A DNA stretch of 64,000 bases from Euphorbia lathyris (Eukaryota > Streptophyta > Magnoliopsida > Malpighiales > Euphorbiaceae): NCBI RefSeq assembly GCF_963576675.1, contig NC_088911.1:74801256-74865255 (forward strand), read 5' to 3'. Every line of letters starts with the position of its first letter. Position 1 is the stretch's first letter. This document shows positions 10,436 through 21,274 of this stretch, in pieces. The notes beneath the pieces were generated by a model. It did not search any database and was not told where the DNA came from. It worked only from the letters and a program-made list of their open reading frames with translations. Both the position numbers and the translations under genes were made by a program.

Positions 10436-10680
10436 ACATGATCAATTTCAGGCAAAAATCGTGTCTCGGGGACCCCCAGCAGTCGCTCGGCGAATTGAGC
10501 ATCGGTGAGCAGCCCAGGCGCTGCTCGGCGAGCTGCCCAGGCACTGCTCGGGCACTGCCCCTGCTCGCCGAGCAGGCCCTCAGAGGCCTGCTCGGGCGAG
10601 CAAGGAGCCTGCTCGCGACGAGTAGTGCCTGCTCGCCGAGCAGCTTGCCCTGCTCGGCGAGCAGACCTGCGGGAATTGGT
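10436..10680. repeat. GCTCGGCGAGC palindrome array, 5' LTR of element 2
   Basis: Repeated and inverted words GCTCGGCGAGC, CTGCTCGCCGAGCAG and AGCAGCCCAGGC. Frames are open on both strands through base composition only. The corresponding array in the 3' LTR (15255-15575) is about 110 bp longer. Confidence 0.85.
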
Positions 10681-10780
10681 CAAAATGACCAATTCCGCCC
10701 CCATGACTCCACGATCGGCCCCACGACTTCTTACCTGCATAAGGACACGAAATAGGTCAAGAAAAGGGCCCGAGCCACGC

Positions 10781-10790
10781 CTATAAATAG
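10781..10790 (+). promoter_or_regulatory. TATA box, 5' LTR of element 2
   Basis: CTATAAATAG about 100 bp downstream of the GC array; repeated at 15678-15687 in the 3' LTR. Confidence 0.7.
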
Positions 10791-11750
10791 GATTTTTCCA
10801 ATGTAAATTAGGCATCTTTCATTATCTGCAAATTACCTTAGCTTTCCCCTTGAATTTCCTCTCCATCTCCTCCATCTTCTTCGACCTCCATTGAAGCTCC
10901 TTCAAAGCTGTTCTCGAGGAATATTCAAGGTCCGTCCTTAAGACCTAGGAAGCCGATTGCAGAGTAGACAGGTTCCTTGAAAGGGATTTTCGTATCTCCT
11001 TTTACCTTACTTTGTTTGTACTCTTTGATATAGTCTATGAATCCTAGGCTAATTGTATCCTGTGACATTATCCTTCATCTTTAATAATACTTTAGCTCTT
11101 ATCTTGTTCTATGCTTATTGATTTAATCTTTGTCTTACGCTTTATTCAATTGGTTTAACTCATTCAAACGCCCTAAAATCGAGTAGGCACATATTATGAG
11201 CTGAATCTGACCTAGTCAGAGCCTAGGAGATTGACGACCTCTTAGTTGATTAAGCCCAAATTGCTGAGCCTTAGACCTAGTTTCGGCCTTGCAAGGGAAT
11301 CACGCACTAGGAACTTCAGGAGGTTAAGTAGGGTTAATCGCCTTGAATACAAGTGACTTAGATTAGGTTTTTAATCAACAGACCTAATAACCTAACTTCA
11401 TTATTATCGTTCATACCATGTTCCTTCGGGTAATTGCATTAGTGAAAGATCAATTAGGAGTAGTATAACTTAATTAGGAGTAGTTTAACTTAATTAGGCA
11501 TAGAATAACTTAGTTAGAACTAGTATAACTTAGCTAGGAGCAGCGTAATTCAACCTAGGAGTAGATTAACTTAAACAAACAAATTCAAAACCCACAAAGC
11601 CTAGATAACACCTGAGATCAAGTAATTCGATACTTGTGGTAAATAAGTCCTGTGGATTCGATACCTGGACTTTCCAGATTTATTACTTGATAACGACGGG
11701 GTACACTTATCCCTTAGTGAGTCTTCTTCACCGAAGGCGCATCAAGTTTT

Positions 11751-11768
11751 TGGCGCCGTTGCCGGGGA
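11751..11768 (+). other. Primer-binding site (tRNA-Asp type)
   Basis: TGGCGCCGTTGCCGGGGA begins six bases after the end of the 5' LTR. This is the primer-binding site typical of Athila elements. Confidence 0.88.
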
Positions 11769-11963
11769 TTTATTTCTTCTGCAATATCGAACCAAAGGTC
11801 GATTTGTTAGTTTAGGCATTCATTTTAAATATTCTTTGTTTATATCATCTATACTTGTTGATATATAATTCCTTTATACTTTTCTATACTTGTTCATATC
11901 TGTATACTGTTACTTATCATCTTTTGTGCTAGAACTTCACTTTTTCTCAGCATTCTCTGATCA

Positions 11964-12959
11964 ATGAATTGGCAAGAAAAAGTCGAGTGTAAAGCTCAAA
12001 AGTTTACTATCCCATCAAGACAATACATTCATGCCCTGGAGAATGAGGCTCCCAGTCCCTCCATGGCCGACTTAAATGAGAAAATGGATATCTTGATGGC
12101 GAAACTGAGCCTCAACACCAATGAAAGTGTAAGTTTTGTGGGTAATCACCAAAGGTATAATTCTAACCCCAATTCTTACAGCTTTTATGGTAGTGATTGG
12201 AGGAGACCTCAACACTCAAATCTGTCCTACGGGAACCCTAACATGTTGAGGCCTCCAAATAGGTTTGTTAATGAGCACAGGGAAAACGAATTGGGAATGT
12301 TCCCTTACGAACAAGCAAGCCAAGTTCCTCCACAACCCTCTAGCTCACGAGATGAGGTGTTGTCCCTTTTGAAAGGAATATCAGCCCGACTTACAATCAA
12401 CGAGGAGGTTTGCAAGGACTTGAGCAACCAATTGGCTCAAATAAACCATGAGATGCAAGAGCAATCCCGAGATGCTCTCCCAGGCATAAAGGAAAACATA
12501 GAAATCCCACAAAGGGAATCAGCTCAAGCCATCTCCTTGAGGAATGACAAAAAATTAGAACCAAGTCCACTATCACATGCATCACTCGAGGTAAGTGAGG
12601 AACCGGAAGCGGTAAGCAACCCTGGTTCAAAATCTGAAATCCTAAATCATGTGATAGAGATAAAAGATCAAATCAAAACTTGTGTATCTCAACTACCTTT
12701 TCCTCAAAAATTAGAAAAGTTTAGGTTTGCTTCATGCTCAGAAGTTTTCATTCTCTTCGACCTACCAAGAGAATCCAAAAGGGAGCAAACCAAACTTTTT
12801 CATAATATGTTTAAATTCGACCTCCTGCTTTCATTAAACTTATTAGAGGCTCTTAATCCGTTTTGTAGGTACGAGTTATTTATTAAGGAGTTCGAGTTCC
12901 TAACGCGAGTAGAAGCATACACCTATGCGGGAATTCTATGTCGAGCTCACCGACTATAA
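11964..12959 (+). CDS. gag: Truncated Athila-type gag protein, element 2
   Basis: 331 codons from the first ATG after the primer-binding site. The start MNWQEKVECKAQKF aligns with SVQWQEHKLTGPTRQ deep inside the gag of element 5, so the first ~265 residues, with the capsid-like Retrotrans_gag core, are missing. Shared landmarks are DLNEKMDILMAKLS, WRRPQHSNLSYGNPN and LKGISARLTINEEVCKDLSN, about residues 40-150. The zinc knuckle of element 5 (CVHCGGDHHGKEC) has no counterpart. The rest (LPFPQKLEKF and after) resembles the linker before pol in Athila. The frame is uninterrupted. After the stop lies the motif TTCTTGGAAGGCAACCCAA usual in this lineage. Whether the short protein is made or used is unknown. 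Confidence 0.75.
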   Translation: MNWQEKVECKAQKFTIPSRQYIHALENEAPSPSMADLNEKMDILMAKLSLNTNESVSFVGNHQRYNSNPNSYSFYGSDWRRPQHSNLSYGNPNMLRPPNRFVNEHRENELGMFPYEQASQVPPQPSSSRDEVLSLLKGISARLTINEEVCKDLSNQLAQINHEMQEQSRDALPGIKENIEIPQRESAQAISLRNDKKLEPSPLSHASLEVSEEPEAVSNPGSKSEILNHVIEIKDQIKTCVSQLPFPQKLEKFRFASCSEVFILFDLPRESKREQTKLFHNMFKFDLLLSLNLLEALNPFCRYELFIKEFEFLTRVEAYTYAGILCRAHRL

Positions 12960-14866
12960 CGTAGCGCTTCTTGGAAGGCAACCCAAGTTTTAATAAAACT
13001 TTTCAGGTTTATTTTATTATATATTGATATTTTAGTTTAGTTGTTTATTTTTATTTTATTTTATTTTTATTTTTTTTTAAGTGTTCAGGTTTAAAATAAA
13101 ATTAAAAAAAAAAAAAATTTGGCCCCAAGAGGCCCAGCTCGGGCGAGCTGGGCACTGCGCCCAGCCCGCCGCTGGGCACTGCACCCAGCCCGCCGCTGGG
13201 CACTGCGCCCAGCCGGTTGCTCGGTCGAGATAAGCAACGGTTTGGATTTTTTTTTCCGAACGGAGCTGAAATAAATAAATAAATAAATAAAAAATTGCCA
13301 CCGCAAATCATCAAGTTTTTGGTGATTGCGATAAAATCAGTAAGTTGTCTTCTCCACCCTAACTTTTTGCACATGCGCTTGATGGTTTTAGATGCAATGT
13401 TGGAACTTATTGCATATTTTAAGTGTGAGGAGGAGGGGTAGACAAACTTACAAAAATTGTATAATTTTTAAATTTTTGTTGCGTCGTGTCTAGTTTAGTT
13501 TTGCGTTTTTCAGGTTTTATTTAGGTTTTGCATGTTTAGGACCTAAAACCGTGAACCTCCTTCGAATCTAAACTTCGTTATTTGTCCTTGAGGACTGAGA
13601 ACCGAATCTAAGATTGCATGACAACTAGTTTAGGTGTAGGACACAACCCTTGTATCTGTAAAAGCATGAGCTAAAGTTTGCATTTAGACCCTACTTTTGA
13701 AGAAATGCTAAAATCATTACTTAGGTAGATAACTTAAGAATTGAAGGCATGTGATATTAAACTTGAGTTTGGGGAGAACTAGTAAACACAAAATTGAAAC
13801 CTTAAGAATTGTGAGTTTAATTTGAGCCCAAGAGCGAACATCAAAAAGCTCTTTTTCTTGACATTTTTGTGTGAATGCTTTGACTTGTGGAAAGATTACA
13901 GATTTTGCACCTAATACTGTGTTGAACCTACATGCAATGATTTGAGATGATAAACGATGAATCAGCCTCATTAGAATTAACCCTTTTCTTTACCTTATTT
14001 TCTCTTTTTCAACCACTCTAGGAAGCCCCTTTGAGCCTGTATTTTTGTAGTTTGTAGATTTTTCTTTCGTTCTAACCCTTATTGTTGCAAACTATCACTT
14101 AGTTTGTTACCTAACCCAAGTTTTTGCAAAGCTCAAATTGAGCCTTTGTTTTCTTCTAGCGCTTTTTCTTTGTTTATGGCATTATAGTAGCAAGCCAAAA
14201 GGCTAAGAGGTGAATGAGCATCACTAAAAAAAAGAAAAAGAAAAAGAAAAGAGGAATGGAAAAAGAAAAGAAAAGAGACGAACAAAAGGGGGAGAACTTC
14301 ATTCCCCAGTTCTTAAAATCAAAACGTCTCAAGAAAAAAAAAATAATGAATAAAAAGCACAGTCACTTCATATTTGCTAAAAGCCATTTTAACTTTGTTT
14401 TTCTAGCGCTAGAACTATTAACCCTTGTTGTACCTTTAACCCTCTAACCACGTTACAACCCCAATTCGAGGCTGTTTTTGATATCATCGGAGTCATATAG
14501 CATAGTAGAGGAACTCGGATGAACGTGCAAAATCAACGTAATCCTAAGCAAGAACATAAGCCGAGAGTAAACACTTTAGCCACCAAAATTGTGTGAAATG
14601 AGTGAACTACCTATGGTGAGGTGTTTTACTTAGCGATCCCCTCAAGCTCGTTTAATTGAACATGTGTCCTTTTTCTTAAAACATATGACCTATGATAATT
14701 GAAATGCGGCTTTTGGATATCGTGTCTCTACTTTGTATTTCCGAAAGCATGTAATTACAGATGCTCGAAATTGTGTCAAGCACCTAGTCAAACCGGGAGG
14801 TTTTCTAGCTTGCTTGTGATTGCGGGTTTAGTTTTTTAGTTTACTTGAGGACAAGTAAAGTTTTAA
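12960..14866 (+). other. Non-coding 3' half of element 2
   Basis: No gene. Holds a CGAGCTGGGC/CGCCGCTGGGCACTG repeat cluster (13131-13225), a short AAAT run (13270-13295) and an A-rich purine tract (14224-14285). The stretch 13320-14866 matches the reverse complement of 22961-24490 in element 5. In element 5 an ATHILA ORF-1-like gene sits at the point where element 2 reads AAATCAGTAAGTTGTCTT, so element 2 has lost that gene. Confidence 0.75.
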
Positions 14867-14879
14867 GTGCGAGGAGGTT
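14867..14879 (+). other. Polypurine tract of element 2
   Basis: GTGCGAGGAGGTT immediately before the TG of the 3' LTR; the same sequence is found in inverse at 22947-22960 in element 5. Confidence 0.8.
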
Positions 14880-16641
14880 TGATAGGGGTCAAAAACCCCT
14901 ATCTTTGGGTACGGTTTTAGAACGGTTTTTAGCGTTATTTAGTTAATAAGCGAGCAATTCTCGTATTTAAATGCTTTTGTGTGAGTTAGTTAGAAATTGG
15001 AAATGTTTTATTTACTTTTCGTTGTTCAGGCTCGTTTTATGATCAATTTAGGCAAATACGGCCACAATGGCATGCATATTATAATTCCGTTATCTTTTGA
15101 AGCTAATTGATCCGTCAAAAGTCGCACCAAACGAAGCGTTTGCTCAAAATAAGCAATTGGCGGGTCAATTTAACCTTTGGACTAATGTTGTTTGGAGTTT
15201 ATGTGCATGTGCAGGTTAAAACATGATCCATTTCAGGCAAAAATCGTTTCTCGGGGACCCCCGGCAGTCGCTCGGCGAATTGAGCATCGGTGAGCAGCCC
15301 AGGCGCTGCTCGGTGAGCAGCCCAGGCGCTGCTCGGTGAGCAGCCCAGGCGCTGCTCGGCGAGCAGCCAGAAGCTGCTCGGCGAGCTGCCCAGGCACTGC
15401 CCAGGCACTGCTCAGGCACTGCTCGGGCACTGCCCCTGCTTGCCGAGCAGGTTGTGCCTGCTCGCCGAGCAGGCCCTCAGAGGCCTGCTCGGGCGAGCAG
15501 GGAGCCTGCTCGCGACGAGCAGTGCCTGCTCGCCGAGCAGCTCGCCCTGCTCGGCGAGCAGACCTGCGGGAATTGGTCAAAAAGACCAATTCCGCCCCCA
15601 CGACTCCACGATCGGCCCCACGACTTCCTACCTGCATAAGGACACGAAATAGGTCAAGAAAAGGGCCCGAGCCACGCCTATAAATAGGATTTTTCCAATG
15701 TAAATTAGGCATCTTTCATTATTTGTAAATTACCTTAGCTTTCCCCTTGAATTTCCTCTCCATCTCCTCCATCTTCTTAGACCTCCATTGAAGCTCCTTT
15801 AAAGTTGTTCTCGAGGAATATTCAAGGTCCGTCCTTAAGACCTAGGAAGCCAATTGCAGAGTAGACAGGTTCCTTGAAAGGGATTTTCGTATCTCCTTTT
15901 ACCTTACTTTGTTTGTACTCTTTGATACAGTCTATGAATCCTAGGCTAATTGTATCCTGTGACATTATCCTTCATCTTTAATAATACTTTAGCTCTTATT
16001 TTGTTCTATGCTTATTGATTTAATCTTTGTCTTACGCTTTATTCAATTGGTTTAACTCATTTAAAAGCCCCAAAATCGAGTAGGCACATATTGTGAGCTG
16101 AATCTGACCTAGTCAGAGCCTAGGAGATTGACGACCTCTTAGTTGATTAAGCCCAAATTGCTGAGCCTTAGACCTAGTTTCTGCCTTGCAAAGGAATCAC
16201 GCACTAGGAACTTGAGAAGGGTAAGTAGGGTTAATCGCCTTGAATACAAGTGACTTAGATTAGGTTTTTAATCAATAGACCTAATAACCTAACTTCATTA
16301 TTATCATTCATACCATGTTCCTTCGGGTAATTACATTAGTGAAAGATCAATTAGGAGTAGTATAACTTAATTAGGAGTAGTTTAACTTAATTAGGCATAG
16401 AATAACTTAGTTAGAACTAGTATAACTTAGCTAGGAGCAGCGTAATTCAACCTAGGAGTAGATTAACTTAAACAAACAAATTCAAAACCCACAAAGCCTA
16501 GATAACACCTGAGATCAAATAATTCGATACTTGTGGTAAATAAGTCCTGTGGATTCGATACCTGGACTTTCTAGATTTATTACTTGATAACGACGGGGTA
16601 CAGTTATCCCTTAGTGAGTCTTCTTCACCGAAGGCGCATCA
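14880..16641 (+). repeat. 3' LTR of element 2 (1,762 bp)
   Basis: Same ends as the 5' LTR. The extra ~112 bp relative to the 5' copy is mainly added GCTCGGTGAGCAGCCCAGGC units at 15285-15420. The TATA box is at 15678-15687. Confidence 0.93.
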
Positions 16642-16961
16642 CGGACCCAGATGATGTTCTCAAATATAACAAAATCCCGAACATCAAGGACTACCTCCGT
16701 GACTATGTTCGGAAATGGATGAAGGGACCCATCGAAGAAAGCAAACCTTCCACCAATGTCAAGCTAGTGGACCTTGAGGAAGTACCTCCAAAGGCGGGTG
16801 AGGAGCTGATAACCGATGGCACCCTTCTTTCTGAGGGAACATCTTCTGTGGAAAAGGAAGTCTCCTTGGTGGGCGCATCTGGAGCTGTTGAGAAGGAAGC
16901 TTCTCAAGCAGGTGCCTCAGACGAGAAGAATGCTAAGGAGAATACTCCTGTCAATGTTTAG
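16642..16961 (+). pseudogene. C-terminal exon of the antisense gene of element 3
   Basis: Right-hand remainder of the exon begun at 10031. After the TSD the frame reads PDDVLKYNKIPNIKDYLRDY and ends in a Glu/Ser-rich tail (EVPPKAGEEL...NTPVNV) with TAG at 16959-16961. By position (antisense, just beyond the pol 3' end, tail-to-tail) and by its acidic tail it corresponds to the last exon of the Transposase_28-like gene in element 4. The upstream exons lie beyond element 1, outside the window. No lesion other than the two insertions is visible in the part that remains. Confidence 0.6.
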
Positions 16962-17618
16962 TGTTGTTTTTCGTAAAACTTAAGTACAATTTTTTTTTGT
17001 TTAATCCTTATGGTCGCTATTTATTTTACCTTCACGTTTGCGTAAGTAAATATATAAGCTTTTAGGATTTATTTTGGAGTAGGTGGCCAGCCATACTCCG
17101 TTATGCGAACCTTTGTGAAGGTTTGAAGCTGTTTTATTCCTTTTAGAGGAAGTAAAGCCGCCTTAGGGATCAACTTGCTACCTATCTTTGAGGTGAAGCG
17201 ATCCGCCTTTAGGACTTGTGAACCCTTCTTTGGGAAGGGAGTAAGAGAGTGTAAAGACCTTGCGTCCAAGGAATGTTTTAACTCTATCTCAAATGGTGAC
17301 CATCTAAGGATAGATCCGCCCATGAGACTGTTCTCCTATCTTTGAGGAGAAAAAGTAGCTATGTGATAGCGATACTTTTTAGTGTGGGAAGCGTTGGATG
17401 CCCCCCTTCTTTTTTAGACTGGAATATTTATATTGCTGCAAGAAAATACTTAAAAAGAATATGGACAATAGAACAATTGCTTTTTATTGATAGAAGATAC
17501 GCTTTATTACAGTAAGCGGGTCTCATATGTGAGCCTCATTAAAACCTTTAATAAGAAAAACCTCATGGGAAAAAAGCTTATTAAAGGAAAAAGAGTACTC
17601 AAGACCTTTGTTTACATT
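16962..17618. repeat. Stem-loop string between antisense gene and pol, element 3
   Basis: Between 17100 and 17350 at least six short hairpins follow each other: AACCTTtgtgAAGGTT (17108-17123), TTCCTtttagAGGAA, ACCTatctttgAGGT, CCCTTCtttgGGAAGGG, CCTTgcgtccAAGG and TCTCCTatctttgAGGAGA. Several share a CTTTG loop. At 17530-17600 lies a motif shared with element 4 (CCTCATTAAAACC, then AAAGGAAAAAGAGTACTC). No gene. Confidence 0.65.
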
Positions 17619-20600
17619 CTATTTTCTGGTGAAGTATTTGCGGAGATTTTGGAGATTCCAAGTGCGCGGCAATGTATTTCCTTCCATGTCTTGAATCTTA
17701 AATGTGGCGAACCCAATCTTGTCCACTATTCGATATGGACCTGTCTAGGTTAGCCCTAGCTTGCCCTTCCCTTCTTTAGATTGGATTTTGTCGGCCTTAC
17801 AGAGCACGAGATCTCCTACATTCAGGTCTACAAGTTTGGCGTTTTTGTCATGATAAGTTGCGATCCGCTGCTTGTATGCCGCCATACGTACATATGCCTT
17901 ATCTCTCCTATCCTCCACTTGATCAAGACTTTCTTTCAATCTCTGACTGTTTTCATCCTCGCAATAGAATGCAATTCTGTCACTTGGAACCAATATCTCG
18001 ACTGGGATTACAGCTTCCACACCATGAGAGAGGGCGAATGGGGTTTCGCCCATGGCCGTTCGAGGAGTAGTACGATACGCCCATAAAACGCTTGTTAACT
18101 GATCCACCCATTTCTTATCATGCTCACCCAGTCTTTTCTTTATTCCTTTTACGATTGTCCGATTCGTGACTTCGGTCATACCGTTGGATTGTGGGTAATA
18201 TACGGAGGCGAACCTGTTTAGAATGCCCAATTTTTCACAGAAAGCTTTGAACTCACCACAGTTGAATTGCATTCCATTGTCAGTGATGATCGTGTGTGGA
18301 ACTCCATATCTTCCCACAATATTATCTTTGACTAACTCAACCATTCGTTCAGCATTGATGGAGGAGACAGCTTCAGCCTCTACCCATTTAGTGAAATGAT
18401 CTACTGCCACTACCACGTACTTCCTTTGTCTACGAGTAGGAGGAAACGGTCCAATGATGTCAATTCCCCAGAGGGCAAAGGGCCGACCTTCAATGATAGG
18501 CCTCTGGAGATGTTTGGCAGTATGAGATTCATTCGCATGAATCTGACAACTATGGCAAGATTCCACCAGTTTCTGTGCATCAAGTTCTGCTGTGGGCCAA
18601 TAAAATCCTGCTAGCCTGGACTTTTTTAGGATGGAGGCGGATGCCTCATGGGCTCCACATGCTCCTTCGTGCAACTCCTTGAGGACCTGTTGTCCCTCTT
18701 CTGGCAAAATGCATTTTAACCAAGGATGGTTAAAAGATTTTCTATAGAGGCCATCATTGATCATGGAGAAATAGGCCGCCTTCCTTACAATCCGCCGAGC
18801 TTCCTCTTTGTCCGTAGGTAGAGCTCCATCTAATAGATACTGGCGGATGGTAGACCTCCAATCATTTTCTACTGTTGTGAGTAGGGATACATCTTTCTGG
18901 GCAAATGCGGGAGCTGCTTTGACTTTGAATGGACATTGTGGATCCGCCCAGTTCTCATTGTTGGAAGCCATTTTAGCTAGGTGATCTACTTCGGTGTTTG
19001 ATCCTCGGGGTACATAGATCAGTTCCCATTTAGTTTCTTTGGCTTCAAGGTGATCCAACAATTTTTTGACTTCAGCGACGTATTTGGCCAAAACATCATC
19101 CTTTACCTCATAATTTTTTATCACTTGGTTGACCATCAACTTGGAGTCACTATAGATCACGATCCGCTCGGGAGTGATTTCTTTTAGCAGGCGCAATCCC
19201 AATATTAGAGCCTCATATTCCGCGGCATTGTTAGTTGCAAGGAAATCCAATTTTGCTGCGTACCGTAGCTTTATATATTGGGGGCCTTTGATCACGACAC
19301 CTATGCCAGCTCCTTTTGCCGAGGAGGCTCCATCTGTATACATCGTCCACTCTTCAAACTGAGATTTAGGGAGATTCATCCCCTCTTCAGTGAATTCATT
19401 CACAAAGTCTGCCAAGACTTGACTCTTCAAGGCTGATCTGCTCTCGTATCGTACATCAAACTCTCCAAGGCGGATTGCCCATTCCATCAATCTGCCTGAA
19501 GTTTCCGGCTTTTGCAATACCATCCTCATGGGTATATTCGTTCGAACTGTGACAGTATGAGCCTAAAAGTATGGCCTAAGGCGGATTGCTGTGGTGACAA
19601 CGGCCAAAACCATTTTATCAAGTTTGGAATATCTGGTTTCAGCATCCTTCAATACTTTGCTCACGTAATAGATTGGATACTGCTGGCCATCCTCTTCTCT
19701 TATCATGACCATGCAGACAGCTTTATCTGTAACCGAGACATACATATAAAGATTCTCACCTTTCAAGGGCTGACTCATAAAGGGCGGTTCTGTGAGAAAC
19801 CGTTTGATTCCTTCGAAGGCCTTTTCACAATCCTCATTCCACTCGAACGCCTTTTGTTTCTTGATGACCTCATAGAAGGGTTGACATCTGCGGGCCGAAT
19901 AAGAGATAAACCTACCCAAGGCTATGATCCGCCCGTTAAGGCGTTGCACTTCCCTGATATTCCGTGGTGCTTGCATCTCTAGAACGGCCTTAATCTTGTC
20001 AGGATTTGGGCTCACTCCTTTCTGGCTAATCATGAATCCCAAGAACTTTCCATACATTGCACCAAAGGTACATTTTTTCGGGTTCAGTTTAATATTGTGA
20101 CGTCGGAGTACGCCCAGTACCTCCCTTACATCATCTGCATGTTTTTCCACAGTGGTACTCTTGATGATCATGTCATCTACATAGACAGAGTAATTATCAC
20201 CTTTGCTTTCCGCGAATATTTTGTTCATCATCCGTTGATAGGTTGCACCTGCGTTCTTAAGCCCAAAGGGCATGACTTTGAAGCAATAAGTGGCTTGATG
20301 AGTCATGAACGAGGTCTTGATTCTATCTGAAGGCTCCATTGGGATTTGGTGATAACTTGACTTTACGTCTGTGAAGGAGTACATAGCGTGTCCTGCGGTT
20401 CCATCTACGAGGATGTCGATACACGGCAAAGGGTAGTTGTCTTTTGGACAAGCTTTATTGAGATCTGTAAAGTCAATACACATTCGGTATGATCCGCCCG
20501 CTTTCTTCACTAGCACTACATTCGCCAACCATTGTGTATAAAGTACCTCTTCAATGGCATCCGCCCGCTGGAGTTTGGTGATTTCCTCCTCTATCACCTT

Positions 20601-21274
20601 CTGTCTTTCAAGGCCATGGTTTCTCCGTTTTTGGGCAACCGAAACCGCGTCCTTATCGATGTTGAGTTTGTGAGTGATTACATCTGGACTAATCCCAGGG
20701 AGGATCTCATCCTTCCAGGCAAAGACATCTTCTGCTTCATGGAGAACCTTGGTGATTGCTTCCTTAATTTCTCCCTTGAGCCCTTTCGCCATCCATACCT
20801 GCTTTTCATCCGCCATGAGGTACATTTCTGTTTCGCCTAAGGCCATTGTGACGACTTCTTCTTCATCTTCTTCCTTTGACTGGGGGCGAATCATTAGCGA
20901 TGTCGAATATGTCTCCTGAGCCACCTTTTGACTTCCTCTGATCATTACACCTCCCTTGGCCGTGGGGATGTAAAGAGTTAAGTGACGTATGGAGATAAGG
21001 GTCGCCCAAGGATAATATTATAGGCCAACTGGCCATCCAAGATAGAGAATTCCAGATCGCCTTTCCAGACTTGTTCTTCATCTGTTAACTCACAATCTAA
21101 TGTTACCTGGCCTTTTGTACGAATGGTGTGTCCTGTCACTCCCAGGATGTCCACTATGGTGGTTTCCACCTGGATTGGGTCTACCATTAGTTTGGCAAAT
21201 GCTCCCCTTGTGATGACATTGCATGAACTCCCAGTATCGATCATCACTCTTTTCATCTCCCAGCCTTCCACCAT
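17619..21274 (-). pseudogene. pol: Tat-type pol of element 3 (protease, RT, RNase H, second RNase H, integrase)
   Basis: Protease at 21274-21000 with MIDTGSSCNVITRGAF. About 22 nt are missing near 20998 relative to element 4, which shifts the frame after NIILGRP. RT runs 20945-20000: YRMCIDFTDLNKACPKD, FKVMPFGLKNAGATYQ, SVYVDDM. First RNase H ends near 19580. TAG at 19565-19563 stands where element 4 has CAG (Gln). The second RNase H (MYTDGASSAKGAG, NNAAEYEA, YSDSKLM) spans about 19370-18990. Integrase spans 18680-17619: HEGACGAH, CHSCQIH, WGIDIIGPF, ITDNG, SNGMTEVTNR, so both zinc and DDE residues are present. TAG at 17747-17745 replaces the conserved Trp of the C-terminal domain; true stop at 17621-17619. 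The order is Tat-like. Element 5 splits the protease region at 21275. Confidence 0.93.
21270..21274. repeat. Target-site duplication ACCAT, left copy (element 5)
   Basis: ACCAT precedes the LTR at 21275; the second copy is 30410-30414. The gag-pol frame of element 3 is continuous once one copy and the element are removed. Confidence 0.92.

Larger units (their letters stand above)
10095..11744 (+). repeat. 5' LTR of element 2 (1,650 bp)
   Basis: Starts TGATAGGGGTCAAAAACCCC, itself a palindrome, and ends GGCGCATCA. GC-rich GCTCGGCGAGC repeats fill 10436-10680, a TATA box follows, and a 20-bp periodic AATTAGGAGTAGTATAACTT motif lies at 11450-11570. Nearly identical in plan to the copy at 14880. 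Confidence 0.93.
10095..16641 (+). mobile_element. Element 2: non-autonomous Athila-like LTR retrotransposon
   Basis: Complete insertion of 6,547 bp with two LTRs (10095-11744 and 14880-16641, TGATAGGGG...CATCA), a priming site complementary in type to tRNA-Asp (TGGCGCCGTTGCCGGGGA), a purine tract, and a perfect 5-bp TSD CGGAC. The internal 3.1 kb codes only for a gag remnant; protease, RT, RNase H and integrase are absent, so enzymes must come in trans. The LTRs are clearly related to those of element 5. Confidence 0.93.

Noticed and set aside
10414..10815. Open frames on both strands in GC-rich LTR arrays (also 15199-15712, 22188-22670, 29670-30133)
   Set aside because: LTR sequence with GCTCGGCGAGC repeats; open in several frames at once and ends at the LTR TATA region.
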